DNA from: an uncultured Nitrospirota bacterium
GTDB lineage: Bacteria > Nitrospinota > Nitrospinia > CAJXCL01
Length of the DNA stretch: 34,246 nt
Assembly: GCA_913051775.1 (NCBI GenBank)
Contig: CAJXCL010000017.1
Coordinates: 1 to 34,246, forward strand
Direction of reading: 5' to 3'
Below the pieces are notes generated by a model. It was not told the DNA's origin and ran no database searches. It saw only the letters and a program-made list of their open reading frames with translations. This document shows positions 8,836 to 16,754 of this stretch, piece by piece. The first letter of the stretch is position 1, and each line of letters starts with the position of its first letter. The position numbers and the translations under genes are program-made.

Positions 8836-9258
8836 ATGGAATATTCTTTTCTTGCGGAAGTTGTATTAATTACCCATTTCCTATATGCCTTCTTTGTTGT
8901 CGGAGGTCTGCTGCTTATTTGGATAGGAGGATTCATCAAATGGCAGTGGGTAAAGTTATTCTGGTTTCGTGTTATTCATCTTGCTTCAATAGCTTTTGTC
9001 GCTGTTATATCCTTGTTCGGTATTCCCTGCCCTCTTACGATTTTGGAAGGAAATCTTCGCATAGCAGGCGGAGCAGATTTTTATAACCAGAGCTTTATTC
9101 AATACTGGCTTCACAAAATTCTCTTTTATGAGGTACCTGAGGAGATATTTACTGCAATTTACGTGGTTTTTGCAATAGCAGTTACAGGATCATTCTATTT
9201 TGTCCCTGTCCATTTACCAACTTTTTTAATCCAGAAAAACACAAAAAATAGGAATTAA
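8836..9258 (+). CDS. DUF2784 family membrane protein
   Basis: This 140-residue protein has at least three strong membrane helices (about 8-31, 40-62 and 103-123). The conserved segment IPCPLTILEGNLR lies between helices 2 and 3, and LHKILFYEVPE precedes the last helix. This is the DUF2784 pattern. The family has no assigned function. It lies between gltX and dtd in the same direction and may be co-transcribed with gltX. Confidence 0.8.
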   Translation: MEYSFLAEVVLITHFLYAFFVVGGLLLIWIGGFIKWQWVKLFWFRVIHLASIAFVAVISLFGIPCPLTILEGNLRIAGGADFYNQSFIQYWLHKILFYEVPEEIFTAIYVVFAIAVTGSFYFVPVHLPTFLIQKNTKNRN

Positions 9259-9300
9259 CATCCCTCTTTAATCCCCCTTTTTAAAGTGGCATTTTTGGGT
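9259..9300. repeat. CCCCCTTT-type intergenic repeat fragment
   Basis: TAATCCCCCTTTTTAAAG followed by GGCATTTTTGGGTGG resembles the G/C-tract palindromes inside the short-class repeat units at 5098 and 28496. It is short and imperfect. Confidence 0.3.
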
Positions 9301-9364
9301 GGTACCTCTACACAGTGTCTATGATTTGAATTTCATTTGTTATCGCTATATACTTTTCCGATCA

Positions 9365-9805
9365 ATGAAAATTGTTTTACAAAGAGTATCTGAAGCATCT
9401 GTTGAAATTGATGAAGTTGTTGTCGGTAAGATCGGACGTGGGATTATAATCCTGCTTTGTGTTGAAAAAGGAGATTCTATAAAAGATGTTGAGTACCTTT
9501 CTGAGAAGACGATCTACCTTAGAGTCTTTGATGACGAGCAGGGAAAAATGAACCTCTCGCTGCTTGATATCAATGCTGAAATGTTGATTATTTCGCAATT
9601 TAGCCTAGCCGGAGATTGCAGAAAAGGGAGAAGACCGGGATTTGATAAGGCCGCGGAACCTGACCTTGCAAAGAAGCTATACCTTCAATTCATTCGCTCT
9701 GTGCAAAATAAAGGAGTTAAAACTGCAGAAGGGAAGTTTGGAGCGTTAATGAGCGTTAATATCACAAACGATGGACCTGTTACTTTTATTCTGGAAAGTA
9801 AGTAA
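9365..9805 (+). CDS. dtd: D-aminoacyl-tRNA deacylase
   Basis: This 146-residue cytoplasmic enzyme removes D-amino acids mischarged on tRNA. The start at 9365 gives the family N-terminus MKIVLQRVSEASV; an in-frame upstream GTG/ATG extension to 9299 would add 22 non-conserved residues. Catalytic-pocket motifs are SQFSLAGDCRKGRRP (77-91, a variant of SQFTLYAD) and NDGPVT (135-140, the Gly-cisPro loop). No Shine-Dalgarno is evident. The stop overlaps the xerD start by one base, so the two genes are translationally coupled. Confidence 0.93.
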   Translation: MKIVLQRVSEASVEIDEVVVGKIGRGIIILLCVEKGDSIKDVEYLSEKTIYLRVFDDEQGKMNLSLLDINAEMLIISQFSLAGDCRKGRRPGFDKAAEPDLAKKLYLQFIRSVQNKGVKTAEGKFGALMSVNITNDGPVTFILESK

Positions 9806-10713
9806 TGTCCTCTAAAAACCAGACTTTTGATCTTTTATTAGATGAATTTGTTAATTATTTAATTGTAGAGAGGCGTCTGGCAGACAATACAGTTGAATCT
9901 TATCAAAGAGATATTCTCCGTTTTCTTGATTTTGTTTCATCCAAAAGAATTCAAAATATTGAAAATGTAAAAATAGATACCATCCGCTCTCATTTAAAAA
10001 ATCTGATGGAGAGTAATCTGTCTTCTGTTTCATTAGCCCGTCACTTAGCTTCTATTAGAGTCTTTTATCGTTTTTTAGTTAATGAGAGAAAATTGAAAGA
10101 AGACCCAACCACATACCTTGAATCACCAAAACTCTGGAGCCGCATACCTACTGTATTAACTTTAAAAGAAGTCGACTCGCTATTAAATCAGCCTTATACC
10201 AAAACCGCTCTTGGTTTAAGGGATAAGGCTATGCTAGAAATCCTTTATGCAGCTGGTCTTAGAGTGTCTGAACTGGTTTCTTTAAGGACAAACGATATTA
10301 ACCTGCAATCGGGATATCTTGTTTCTACTGGAAAAGGTTCCAAAGAAAGGATCATTCCCATTGGAGAATCAGCCCGTATAAAGACTGAAGAATATTTAAA
10401 CAACGTTCGTCCACAACTGCTCAAAGGAAGCAAGATGCCCGAACTTTTTTTGAGCCGTTTTGGGAGGAAGATGACGAGACAAGCATTTTGGAAAATTATT
10501 AAAAAATACGCCCTGTCTGCCGGAATAAAAACAAATTTAAGTCCTCATTCACTGCGGCATTCTTTTGCCACGCATTTACTGGCAGGAGGAGCTGATCTGC
10601 GGGCTGTTCAACAGATGTTAGGTCACGCAGATATTTCCACCACACAAATTTATACTCATGTTATGAAAGACCGGCTGAGAGAGGTTTACGATAAATTTCA
10701 TCCAAGGAAATAA
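9805..10713 (+). CDS. xerD: Tyrosine recombinase XerD (XerC/XerD family)
   Basis: This 302-residue recombinase has an N-terminal SAM-like core-binding domain (about 7-95) and a C-terminal catalytic domain. The catalytic set is complete: R153 (AAGLRVSEL), K177 (GKGSKER), H248 and R251 (HSLRHSFATHLL), H274 (LGHADISTT) and Y283 (YTHV). Size and lack of flanking integrase features point to the chromosome-dimer resolution enzyme rather than a mobile element. XerD fits better than XerC by overall resemblance, but I cannot exclude XerC. It overlaps dtd by one base (TAATG). Confidence 0.92.
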   Translation: MSSKNQTFDLLLDEFVNYLIVERRLADNTVESYQRDILRFLDFVSSKRIQNIENVKIDTIRSHLKNLMESNLSSVSLARHLASIRVFYRFLVNERKLKEDPTTYLESPKLWSRIPTVLTLKEVDSLLNQPYTKTALGLRDKAMLEILYAAGLRVSELVSLRTNDINLQSGYLVSTGKGSKERIIPIGESARIKTEEYLNNVRPQLLKGSKMPELFLSRFGRKMTRQAFWKIIKKYALSAGIKTNLSPHSLRHSFATHLLAGGADLRAVQQMLGHADISTTQIYTHVMKDRLREVYDKFHPRK

Positions 10714-10722
10714 ATGTACATC

Positions 10723-10749
10723 AAGTTAGGTCATCCTGGCCAACTTTTT
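10723..10749. terminator. Possible bidirectional terminator between xerD and the amidohydrolase
   Basis: AAGTTAGG and CCAACTTTTT form an imperfect short stem around a loop containing TCATCC, followed by T-rich sequence. It lies between two convergent genes. The stem is short and contains a bulge. Confidence 0.3.
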
Positions 10750-10769
10750 CAAAATTCCTGTATATTAAA

Positions 10770-12005
10770 TTAAAAAGGAAATATTGTTTCCCCTTCAACC
10801 ATTGAAAAAGTTATTTCTCCTTTTGATGAGAAAATGGATTTGTATATATCGTCATCTCTATTTATTTTAAGGCCTATAATATCAGCTTTTTTCCCTGTTT
10901 CCAGGCTACCAACTTCTTTTTCAAGCCAGAGCGCCTTGGCTCCGTTTATAGTAACCATTTTAAGCAATGTTTCGTGGTTGATTTCAGGAAATTGCTTTCT
11001 AACTAAAATTAATTCCTCAAACATATTCAATGTTTTGTTGCTGGCAAGACTGTCCGTTCCTATCGCTACATTAATATTGTTTTCCAGGAATTTCGTTAAA
11101 TGATAACTACGGTCTCTTTGAAACCATCGATTGCTGTTCGGACAGCATACAACAGACATATTATTTTTCTTTATGATTTTAAAGTCTTCACCATTAATAT
11201 GGTTCAAATGTATTCCTGTAATGCCGTTTAAATCTCCTGAATTCTCTAAATATTTTATTGGAGATGTTTTTTCTGGTTTCCATTCAGGTTCCCATCTATC
11301 TAAACTTTCCAGCAATTGTCGCAAGTCCCCCTCCCCATTTTCAATAAATTCTAACTCCTCTTTTGTCTCAGCAATATGCATAATTAATGGCAACTTTTTA
11401 ACTTTGGCTAAACTAAAAGATAACTTGATTAATTGTGGTGACACACTATAGGTCGCATGTGGAGACAGTCCACATTTTACCAGGCTATCACCCTTGCAAT
11501 CCCAAAGCAATTCATGAACCCGGTTCATTTGATCTTCTATCATTGATTTTTTAAATCCAATTATTTCTAAGAAAATTACTCCACGCACTCTCATGTTCTG
11601 CATTACTTTTGTTGAAAACCCGCTTCTCGATATATCTCCTATTGTTGTAGTGCCGGTTGCAATTAAGTTTTTGATTCCTTCTTTGCATGCATCCTTTTCA
11701 TCTATTTCAGTCAAAGAATCGTTGTAGGAAATAATTTCTTTAATCCAAGAGTTGAAAGGTATTCCGCTTTTTATTTTGTTCTTTAAACGCGATAGCGATA
11801 GGTGCGTATGGGTATTCACCAGTCCAGGCATTACCAGATGGTCGGGATAATGGGAAACTTGATGATGGGCAATATTGGGACAGTCTTTTTCTCTTCCAAT
11901 AAATTGAATTTTTCCGTTTTTTATTAATATGGACCCATTTTGAATTACAGGAGTAGTAACAGGCAGGATAAATTTTGCGTTTATACGAATCGTGTGATCA
12001 GACAT
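10770..12005 (-). CDS. Amidohydrolase, MTA/SAH- or aminofutalosine-deaminase type
   Basis: This 411-residue cytoplasmic TIM-barrel hydrolase of the TrzN/MtaD group would deaminate an adenosine derivative. Metal and catalytic residues are visible: H66 and H68 in NTHTHLS, H183 in SPHATYS, H210 and E213 in MHIAETKEE, H266/H269 in GIHLNHI, and D318 in GTDSLASN. The CCPNSNRWF segment and TDSLASN are typical of the branch containing aminodeoxyfutalosine deaminases (MqnX) as well as MTA/SAH deaminases. The substrate cannot be fixed from sequence alone. The neighbouring phosphorylase gene, separated only by a dead AsmA remnant, favours an MTA-to-methylthioinosine role. A GAAGG lies upstream of the ATG at long spacing. 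Confidence 0.82.
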   Translation of the reverse strand: MSDHTIRINAKFILPVTTPVIQNGSILIKNGKIQFIGREKDCPNIAHHQVSHYPDHLVMPGLVNTHTHLSLSRLKNKIKSGIPFNSWIKEIISYNDSLTEIDEKDACKEGIKNLIATGTTTIGDISRSGFSTKVMQNMRVRGVIFLEIIGFKKSMIEDQMNRVHELLWDCKGDSLVKCGLSPHATYSVSPQLIKLSFSLAKVKKLPLIMHIAETKEELEFIENGEGDLRQLLESLDRWEPEWKPEKTSPIKYLENSGDLNGITGIHLNHINGEDFKIIKKNNMSVVCCPNSNRWFQRDRSYHLTKFLENNINVAIGTDSLASNKTLNMFEELILVRKQFPEINHETLLKMVTINGAKALWLEKEVGSLETGKKADIIGLKINRDDDIYKSIFSSKGEITFSMVEGETIFPF

Positions 12006-12063
12006 TAAAAAAAGATACCTTCTTCAGGAAATTCTAAAAAGGATTAGTTAAAATAACATATAT

Positions 12064-12440
12064 TTACTTCAATAATCCACCAAGCCCCTTTCCAATACCT
12101 TCTAAAACGTCTCTTTGAGATCATCGACAGGTTTCTTTTCTTTATGTTTCGGCTATGAAGCAGGTTTTGTGGTGCAGTTTTTTTGCCTTGAGACATGGCA
12201 GGTAAACATGAATTTTCATCTCCTGAATGCGTCTGTTACGGTATGTAAGTAAAGGATGAAAGAAAGTTTAACTTTAAATTATCCGTCTCTCTTAAGCTCT
12301 CGACCAGTGGTTTAGGTTACCTTCTGAGCTATCAAGCCGCAATATTTACTAAAATCCATTGACTTCAAAATCAATGCAACAGCCACGACTGCTATTAATA
12401 TAACAGCAACAAAAATAGTAAGTATGGTTTTAATGCGCAT
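12064..12440 (-). pseudogene. Internally deleted AsmA-family remnant
   Basis: On the minus strand an ATG at 12440 opens a typical AsmA start: MRIKTILTIFVAVILIAVVA, a membrane anchor, then DFSKYCGLIAQKVT. An in-frame TAA follows, after which the frame continues TTGRELKRDG, another TAA, and FKVKLSF. This matches the AsmA pattern of a lipid-facing N-terminal anchor followed by ATGREL and a strand-rich segment. The far end (12064-12103) in another frame reads LEGIGKGLGGLLK and stop, a typical AsmA C-terminal tail, preceded by KEKKPVDDLK. Almost the whole periplasmic body is gone. The gene is dead. Confidence 0.72.
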
Positions 12441-12539
12441 GAGATTTCCCTGCCAGGTCTAACAGGCTAAAGCGATGAGAATGCGGAGTTTTTATGATTT
12501 TAAAAATATTCTGGCGGTTTGCAGTCCTGCATAATAAAA

Positions 12540-13409
12540 TTATTGAATCCATGAACGCCAATCTTCTGAAATTATCCCATCCTTTTTGTAGCGATGCATT
12601 GCGTTTTTGCAAGAACAATTTCTTTCTAAATTCTGAATAAGCTCAATGGATTTTCGGATAATCACAGGAAACCTTTTACATGAAAAAGAGGCTTTTTTTT
12701 GTTCATCATTATTTATCATTCCTTCAAAGAGTTCTCCTTTTTTAAAAGGACGATCCGATATTCCTTCCGCAAAATTAGTGAGGTAACAAATTGGCGCATA
12801 GCACATCTCAAGTTCTCGAGCTAGAAAAGTTTCCGGGATAAGGGTCATTCCAACCAAATCTCCGCCTGATATTTTATATTTATTAATTTCAGCAGCCGTT
12901 TCAAGGCGCGGTCCCTGAGTGCAAACATAAACCCCATTATTATGGAATTTTAAATTAAGTTCGTGAAAGGTTTTGATCAGTGCTTCTCTTGTTTCTTTAC
13001 AAAAAGGAGATTTATGTCTGATAAAACCAATACCTTTCTTCTCAAAAAAAGTATATTGACGATTCTTTGTTTCATCAATTATGTCGTGTGGCAGAACAAA
13101 ATCTCCAACGGAAAACCCAATGTTAATAATTCCGGGTCCGGACCATGAAATAATCCTTTCCACTTCACACTCTTTTAAGGCCCAGATATTAGCGCGATAA
13201 TTCACGAAAGGAGCTGATATGGAGTATCTTTCTTCTCCGTGTCTGGAAAGAAAAAGAAAGTTAATGCCGTCTTTAGAAAATCTGTGGATAGGAGCGCTTT
13301 CTCCAAAAGGGGTAGGAATTTTTTTGCATTCCAAGTTTGTTCCAAAATCACCATTACGTAAGATGTCATAACCGCCACTTCCGGCAATAACAGCAAATTT
13401 AGCATCCAT
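12540..13409 (-). CDS. Purine-nucleoside / methylthio-nucleoside phosphorylase (MtnP family)
   Basis: This 289-residue trimeric-type nucleoside phosphorylase has phosphate-binding GSGG (10-13), RHG (56-58), and the family blocks VGDFVLPHDIID (101-112), TQGPRLET (164-171) and GGDLVGMTLIPE (182-193). These identify the MTAP/PNP-II family, which cleaves MTA or 6-oxopurine nucleosides with phosphate. In the base-recognition loop it reads TNFAEGI (N212), like 6-oxopurine PNPs, not the Asp of classical MTA phosphorylases. Together with the adjacent deaminase-type amidohydrolase this suggests methylthioinosine phosphorylase activity (inference). The start is preceded by a palindromic repeat rather than a Shine-Dalgarno. 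Confidence 0.88.
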   Translation of the reverse strand: MDAKFAVIAGSGGYDILRNGDFGTNLECKKIPTPFGESAPIHRFSKDGINFLFLSRHGEERYSISAPFVNYRANIWALKECEVERIISWSGPGIINIGFSVGDFVLPHDIIDETKNRQYTFFEKKGIGFIRHKSPFCKETREALIKTFHELNLKFHNNGVYVCTQGPRLETAAEINKYKISGGDLVGMTLIPETFLARELEMCYAPICYLTNFAEGISDRPFKKGELFEGMINNDEQKKASFSCKRFPVIIRKSIELIQNLERNCSCKNAMHRYKKDGIISEDWRSWIQ

Positions 13410-13417
13410 ATTTTTAA

Positions 13418-13486
13418 ACCGCAGAGTACGCTGAACCCACAGAGACGTATAATTTTGTTATCAGCGTACTTCGCGATCTCTGCGGT
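13418..13486. repeat. Bipartite inverted repeat (CCGCAGAG type)
   Basis: Two perfect 9-bp arm pairs are nested: ACCGCAGAG (13418-13426) with CTCTGCGGT (13478-13486), and GTACGCTGA (13426-13434) with TCAGCGTAC (13461-13469). Half-matches occur at 5351-5375 and 32230-32245. It sits between the dsbA stop and the phosphorylase start and could form a hairpin in the readthrough transcript. Confidence 0.75.
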
Positions 13487-13490
13487 AAAT

Positions 13491-14105
13491 CTATTTATTC
13501 GATAACAATTTAGAAATGATCAAATCCAGGTTTTCAGTCATTTTTTCTACATCGCCTCCCGCTATCCTGGGAGTTACTTTAATCACATCATTTATTATAA
13601 TCGTAGGGGTCTCACTGGCCTTATATTTTGAGGCCAACTCCATGCCTTGTCTTACTTTTGCAATCAAATTATTTTGGTTTCTAACGTCTTCTGCTATTCC
13701 TGACTCGCTTATAATGAAATTCACTACACGCGGATCAAAAATTTGCGCCCCTCCATCAAAATTGGCGTCGAAAATATTCTTTGTCACTTCTTCGGCCATT
13801 CCTTTACTTTGCGCCAAATAAAAAGCGATAGCTGGAAATTGTGTCTGCCTTCCCCAAAAAATTGGAATTTTCACATAAGCAAGTTTATTGCCATATTTGA
13901 GTTCAAGGTTTTTGGAATACGTTAAGAATTTATAACAATGTCCGCAGGAAAAATTGAAAAACTCAACTATCGTAACGCGATCTTTTCCGAAGGCTTTATT
14001 AATATCACCGAGAAGCACATATTTACCAGGTAATGTTTTAAATCCAAAACTTTTAATTGGAAATAACAATATCGCAGCAAACAAAATTATTAAAATCTTT
14101 TTCAT
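13491..14105 (-). CDS. DsbA-like thiol:disulfide oxidoreductase
   Basis: This 204-residue exported protein has a signal peptide (about 3-20) and a thioredoxin fold with the redox motif C54-G-H-C57 in NFSCGHCYKF. A helical insertion follows, and a cis-Pro loop (SETPTIIIN) is present. This matches DsbA-type oxidases, which introduce disulfides in periplasmic proteins. No dsbB is nearby. AGGAGGT precedes the ATG. The gene begins 9 bp after the stop of the cytochrome fusion gene and is almost certainly co-transcribed with it. It could serve general folding, or act specifically on the cysteine-rich partner (inference). Confidence 0.9.
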   Translation of the reverse strand: MKKILIILFAAILLFPIKSFGFKTLPGKYVLLGDINKAFGKDRVTIVEFFNFSCGHCYKFLTYSKNLELKYGNKLAYVKIPIFWGRQTQFPAIAFYLAQSKGMAEEVTKNIFDANFDGGAQIFDPRVVNFIISESGIAEDVRNQNNLIAKVRQGMELASKYKASETPTIIINDVIKVTPRIAGGDVEKMTENLDLIISKLLSNK

Positions 14106-14114
14106 TACGACCTC

Positions 14115-15485
14115 CTAATGTTTTATTTTTTCCCAATAGGTTGAAAATTTATAATTGGGACTGTTTTCCCTAGTATGGCATGGTAAACAAGAATCTTCAG
14201 TAAGTTTTTTATAAAGTATATTAATTTTTTTCTGTCCCGCTTTATGGTCTCGCATTATAAATTTCATATGGTTGCTACCTGCTCCATGACATGCCTCACA
14301 CTGAACATTTATTAATTTAGGTGTTATGCTTTCCGACATAAACCCCCCATTCTGCTTAAATCCCGTAGTATGGCATTTTAGACATTCCGGATCAAAAGAT
14401 TTATTAGACTTTTTTAGTGATTTAAAAGAATGGGAATGGCCGCTTTTCTTCCAGATGGCGTATTCATATCTATGGCACATTTTACATGCAATTTCTGTAA
14501 TGAAAGTTTTTTTTATTGCCCTTTTCTTGTCCTGCAACCATTTCATAAAAAGCTGCTTTGTTTCGTCGTTGTATTTGTCATAAATAGATTGCACCAGTTG
14601 GCTGTCATTAATTTTACTGTTAAGTGGAATATACTCATTGGAAATATTTTGAATCTTTTTTTGATCAGTGGATATAGATATTTTCCCTAAGTACTGCCCT
14701 CGTTCTCGAACATGAACCATTATTTTCTTTCCTGCTATTTCAGGATTAACAATAAGCTCGGTTTCATCCAGGTGCCCATTTATAACAATATCGACATCAT
14801 CTAAATTAAAAAGTTCTTTTGCCTTCTCCTTATCCATGTGCGTCAGCAACAAGATAATATTTGCTTCACCTGCTGCTTTAAGCTTTCTTAATATTTTTTC
14901 TAAACTAATTCCTGGATTCTCTACTTTAACCTTTGTTTGTCCTTTTGCAAAAAAGAGTTCTTGCCCCAAAAGCCCTATAACAGCTATTGTTGTTCCATTA
15001 TTGAATGTTTTTAAAAAGTACTTTATCGTTTTTTCCTGTTTAAGATTATTATTCTCTACATTGCTAAGAACCCAATGATCAAATGATCCTTGGTTTAATA
15101 TTTCCTCACCATAAACAAAATCTTTTTCTCCTAAAAGCGCTGCATCATAACCCATTTTGTTAAAGCCTTCGATCATAGTTTTCGCTTTTAATTTTCCCTG
15201 CTCTGTCGGTTCTTTAAAGGTATCGCCTGCATCCAGCAGCAGGATATTTTTATTAACAGAGCGTTCTTTTTCAATAATAGTTGCCCGTCTAAGAATTCCG
15301 CCTAAATCCTCTTCTTCCGTACAACCGCAAGGTTTTACTTCCCCCAAAACAGAGCCCGTGTAAAGGATGATCAGAGACTCTTCAGCAAAAACAGGAATGG
15401 AAATTAGACAGGAAAACAGGATAAACGCCACCAGAAAACTTGTTCGATATTTTTTTGAACTACTATTGATATTTAACTTATTCAT
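14115..15485 (-). CDS. Metallophosphoesterase-like / tetrahaem c-type cytochrome fusion
   Basis: This 456-residue exported protein has a signal peptide at about 17-34. Residues 38-290 resemble the UshA/SoxB-type calcineurin-like phosphoesterase fold: LLLDAGDTF (82-90) and INGHLDE (235-241) are retained. The first D-x-H is replaced by a GSVLGEVKPCGC stretch (PCGC, 52-55), and the usual GNHE reads LGEKDF (118-123). The C-terminal domain has four CXXCH haem sites: CKMCH 334-338, CLKCH 368-372, CEACH 396-400 and CLPCH 433-437, in an arrangement like cytochrome c554-type domains. It is probably a periplasmic redox protein with a degenerate or altered metal site. Substrate and partners are unknown. 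It is followed directly by the DsbA-like gene. Confidence 0.85.
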   Translation of the reverse strand: MNKLNINSSSKKYRTSFLVAFILFSCLISIPVFAEESLIILYTGSVLGEVKPCGCTEEEDLGGILRRATIIEKERSVNKNILLLDAGDTFKEPTEQGKLKAKTMIEGFNKMGYDAALLGEKDFVYGEEILNQGSFDHWVLSNVENNNLKQEKTIKYFLKTFNNGTTIAVIGLLGQELFFAKGQTKVKVENPGISLEKILRKLKAAGEANIILLLTHMDKEKAKELFNLDDVDIVINGHLDETELIVNPEIAGKKIMVHVRERGQYLGKISISTDQKKIQNISNEYIPLNSKINDSQLVQSIYDKYNDETKQLFMKWLQDKKRAIKKTFITEIACKMCHRYEYAIWKKSGHSHSFKSLKKSNKSFDPECLKCHTTGFKQNGGFMSESITPKLINVQCEACHGAGSNHMKFIMRDHKAGQKKINILYKKLTEDSCLPCHTRENSPNYKFSTYWEKIKH

Positions 15486-15727
15486 AAAGCTGAGAGGCTC
15501 CGCAACCGAATGGAGCTTCCGCTGCGGTAAGCAAACAAAAGAACTTCTTCAAAAAAACAAGCTTTTACATAACAATAGTATAAAGAATTATAGCAGAGGA
15601 AACAAGGTTATTACAAAATATCTCAAGGAGTTTATTCTGAGTTTCTTGAGATTTTTCAATTCACCCAGGATGACAAGAATCGAAGGGTTCAGCTTTTAAC
15701 TGATAACAAATAACTAACAGCGAATAA
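15486..15727. other. Spacer with repeat-like sequence
   Basis: No gene is visible. The stretch 15625-15690 (GAGTTTCTTGAGATTTTTCA then CCCAGGATGACAAGAATCG) resembles the GGATGACA-type intergenic repeat seen in many AT-rich genomes. It is followed by a TAACTGATAACAAATAACTA stretch (15698-15717) of low complexity. Confidence 0.35.
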
Positions 15728-16687
15728 CTATCTGCTCTGCCATCCCATATAGGCGGCTCCTAAGAGTCCGGCGTCATTTCCGCACCTTGCTTTTACTATC
15801 TGAACGCTTTCACCCGGAATTTTATAGGTTCTCAGTTTCATTTGAGAAACAGCTTCCTCAATAAAGAATTCCCACGCTGGAAGTACTCCACCGCCAATAA
15901 TAATCATTTCTAAGTTCAAAATATTAATTAAATCAGCAAATCCTATCCCTAGATATTTACCCATTTCTTTAAAAATGGTTTTTGAAAGATGATCTCCTTT
16001 TTTAGCCAGATCACATAATAGTTCAGATGTTATTTTGTCCGGATTGTCGTCTGCTAATTCCCTTAATTGTTTTGAGTCGTTTCCATCATTAAACTTTTTA
16101 CGTGCCATATCTACAATTCCAGTCGCAGAAGAGTATCTTTCCATGCAACCCCTACCGCCGCATGGGCACGGCAAGCCTTCCGGCTCTACTATAATGTGTC
16201 CTACCTCTCCTGCCATTCCGGTCATACCCCTCCAGACTAATCCGTTTAAAAGTATGCCACCACCAATACCCGTTCCAAGAGTCATGCAACAGAAATGCTT
16301 ATACCCCTTCCCGGCTCCAACCCACCCTTCTCCTAAGGCTGCGGCATTAGCGTCGTTATCAATAACAAAAGGAATATTTGTCTTTTCTTTAAGCGACGCT
16401 TGCAAATCAAAATCTATCCAGTGCGGAAAGTGAGGAGATTTGGTGACAATACCTTTTTCAGAAAAAATAGCTCCGGGGATTCCAAAACCTATCGCTTCAG
16501 GGTCTTTTCCCATCTTCTGTGATAAATCTTCAATCACATCAAACATATTCGCTACCGGTTGGAAATGCCCTTCTTTTGCCGCTGATTCTTTCTTTGCGCG
16601 AAAGATTATATCACCACGTTTGGATACAACACCACCTTTGATAAAGGTTCCGCCAAGATCAATTCCGATAACATATTTTTGAGTCAT
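15728..16687 (-). CDS. ROK-family sugar kinase (glucokinase type)
   Basis: This 319-residue cytoplasmic kinase of the ROK family would phosphorylate glucose or a related hexose with ATP. It shows the N-terminal phosphate loop IDLGGTFIKGG (9-19), catalytic Asp in IDNDANAA (109-116), LGTGIGGG (137-144), the EVGH motif (161-164) and a zinc site CPCGGRGC (C174, C176, C181). There is no N-terminal DNA-binding domain, so it is an enzyme and not a NagC-type repressor. Substrate preference between glucose and other hexoses is not decided by sequence. No clear Shine-Dalgarno is present. It lies 67 bp downstream of the sigma factor gene on the same strand. Confidence 0.9.
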   Translation of the reverse strand: MTQKYVIGIDLGGTFIKGGVVSKRGDIIFRAKKESAAKEGHFQPVANMFDVIEDLSQKMGKDPEAIGFGIPGAIFSEKGIVTKSPHFPHWIDFDLQASLKEKTNIPFVIDNDANAAALGEGWVGAGKGYKHFCCMTLGTGIGGGILLNGLVWRGMTGMAGEVGHIIVEPEGLPCPCGGRGCMERYSSATGIVDMARKKFNDGNDSKQLRELADDNPDKITSELLCDLAKKGDHLSKTIFKEMGKYLGIGFADLINILNLEMIIIGGGVLPAWEFFIEEAVSQMKLRTYKIPGESVQIVKARCGNDAGLLGAAYMGWQSR

Positions 16688-16754
16688 TGTTTTAATACAA
16701 TTTAAAATCCGGAGTTCTAATTTATTTTTGATGTGGCATATCTAAGTCGGTGCT

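Noticed and set aside
9299-9364. N-terminal extension of Dtd
   Set aside because: The 22 extra residues are not conserved in the family, and the internal ATG gives the canonical MKIVLQRVSEASV start.
9805-10713. Mobile-element integrase
   Set aside because: Its length, coupling to dtd and lack of flanking att-like repeats or cargo genes fit chromosomal XerD/XerC instead.
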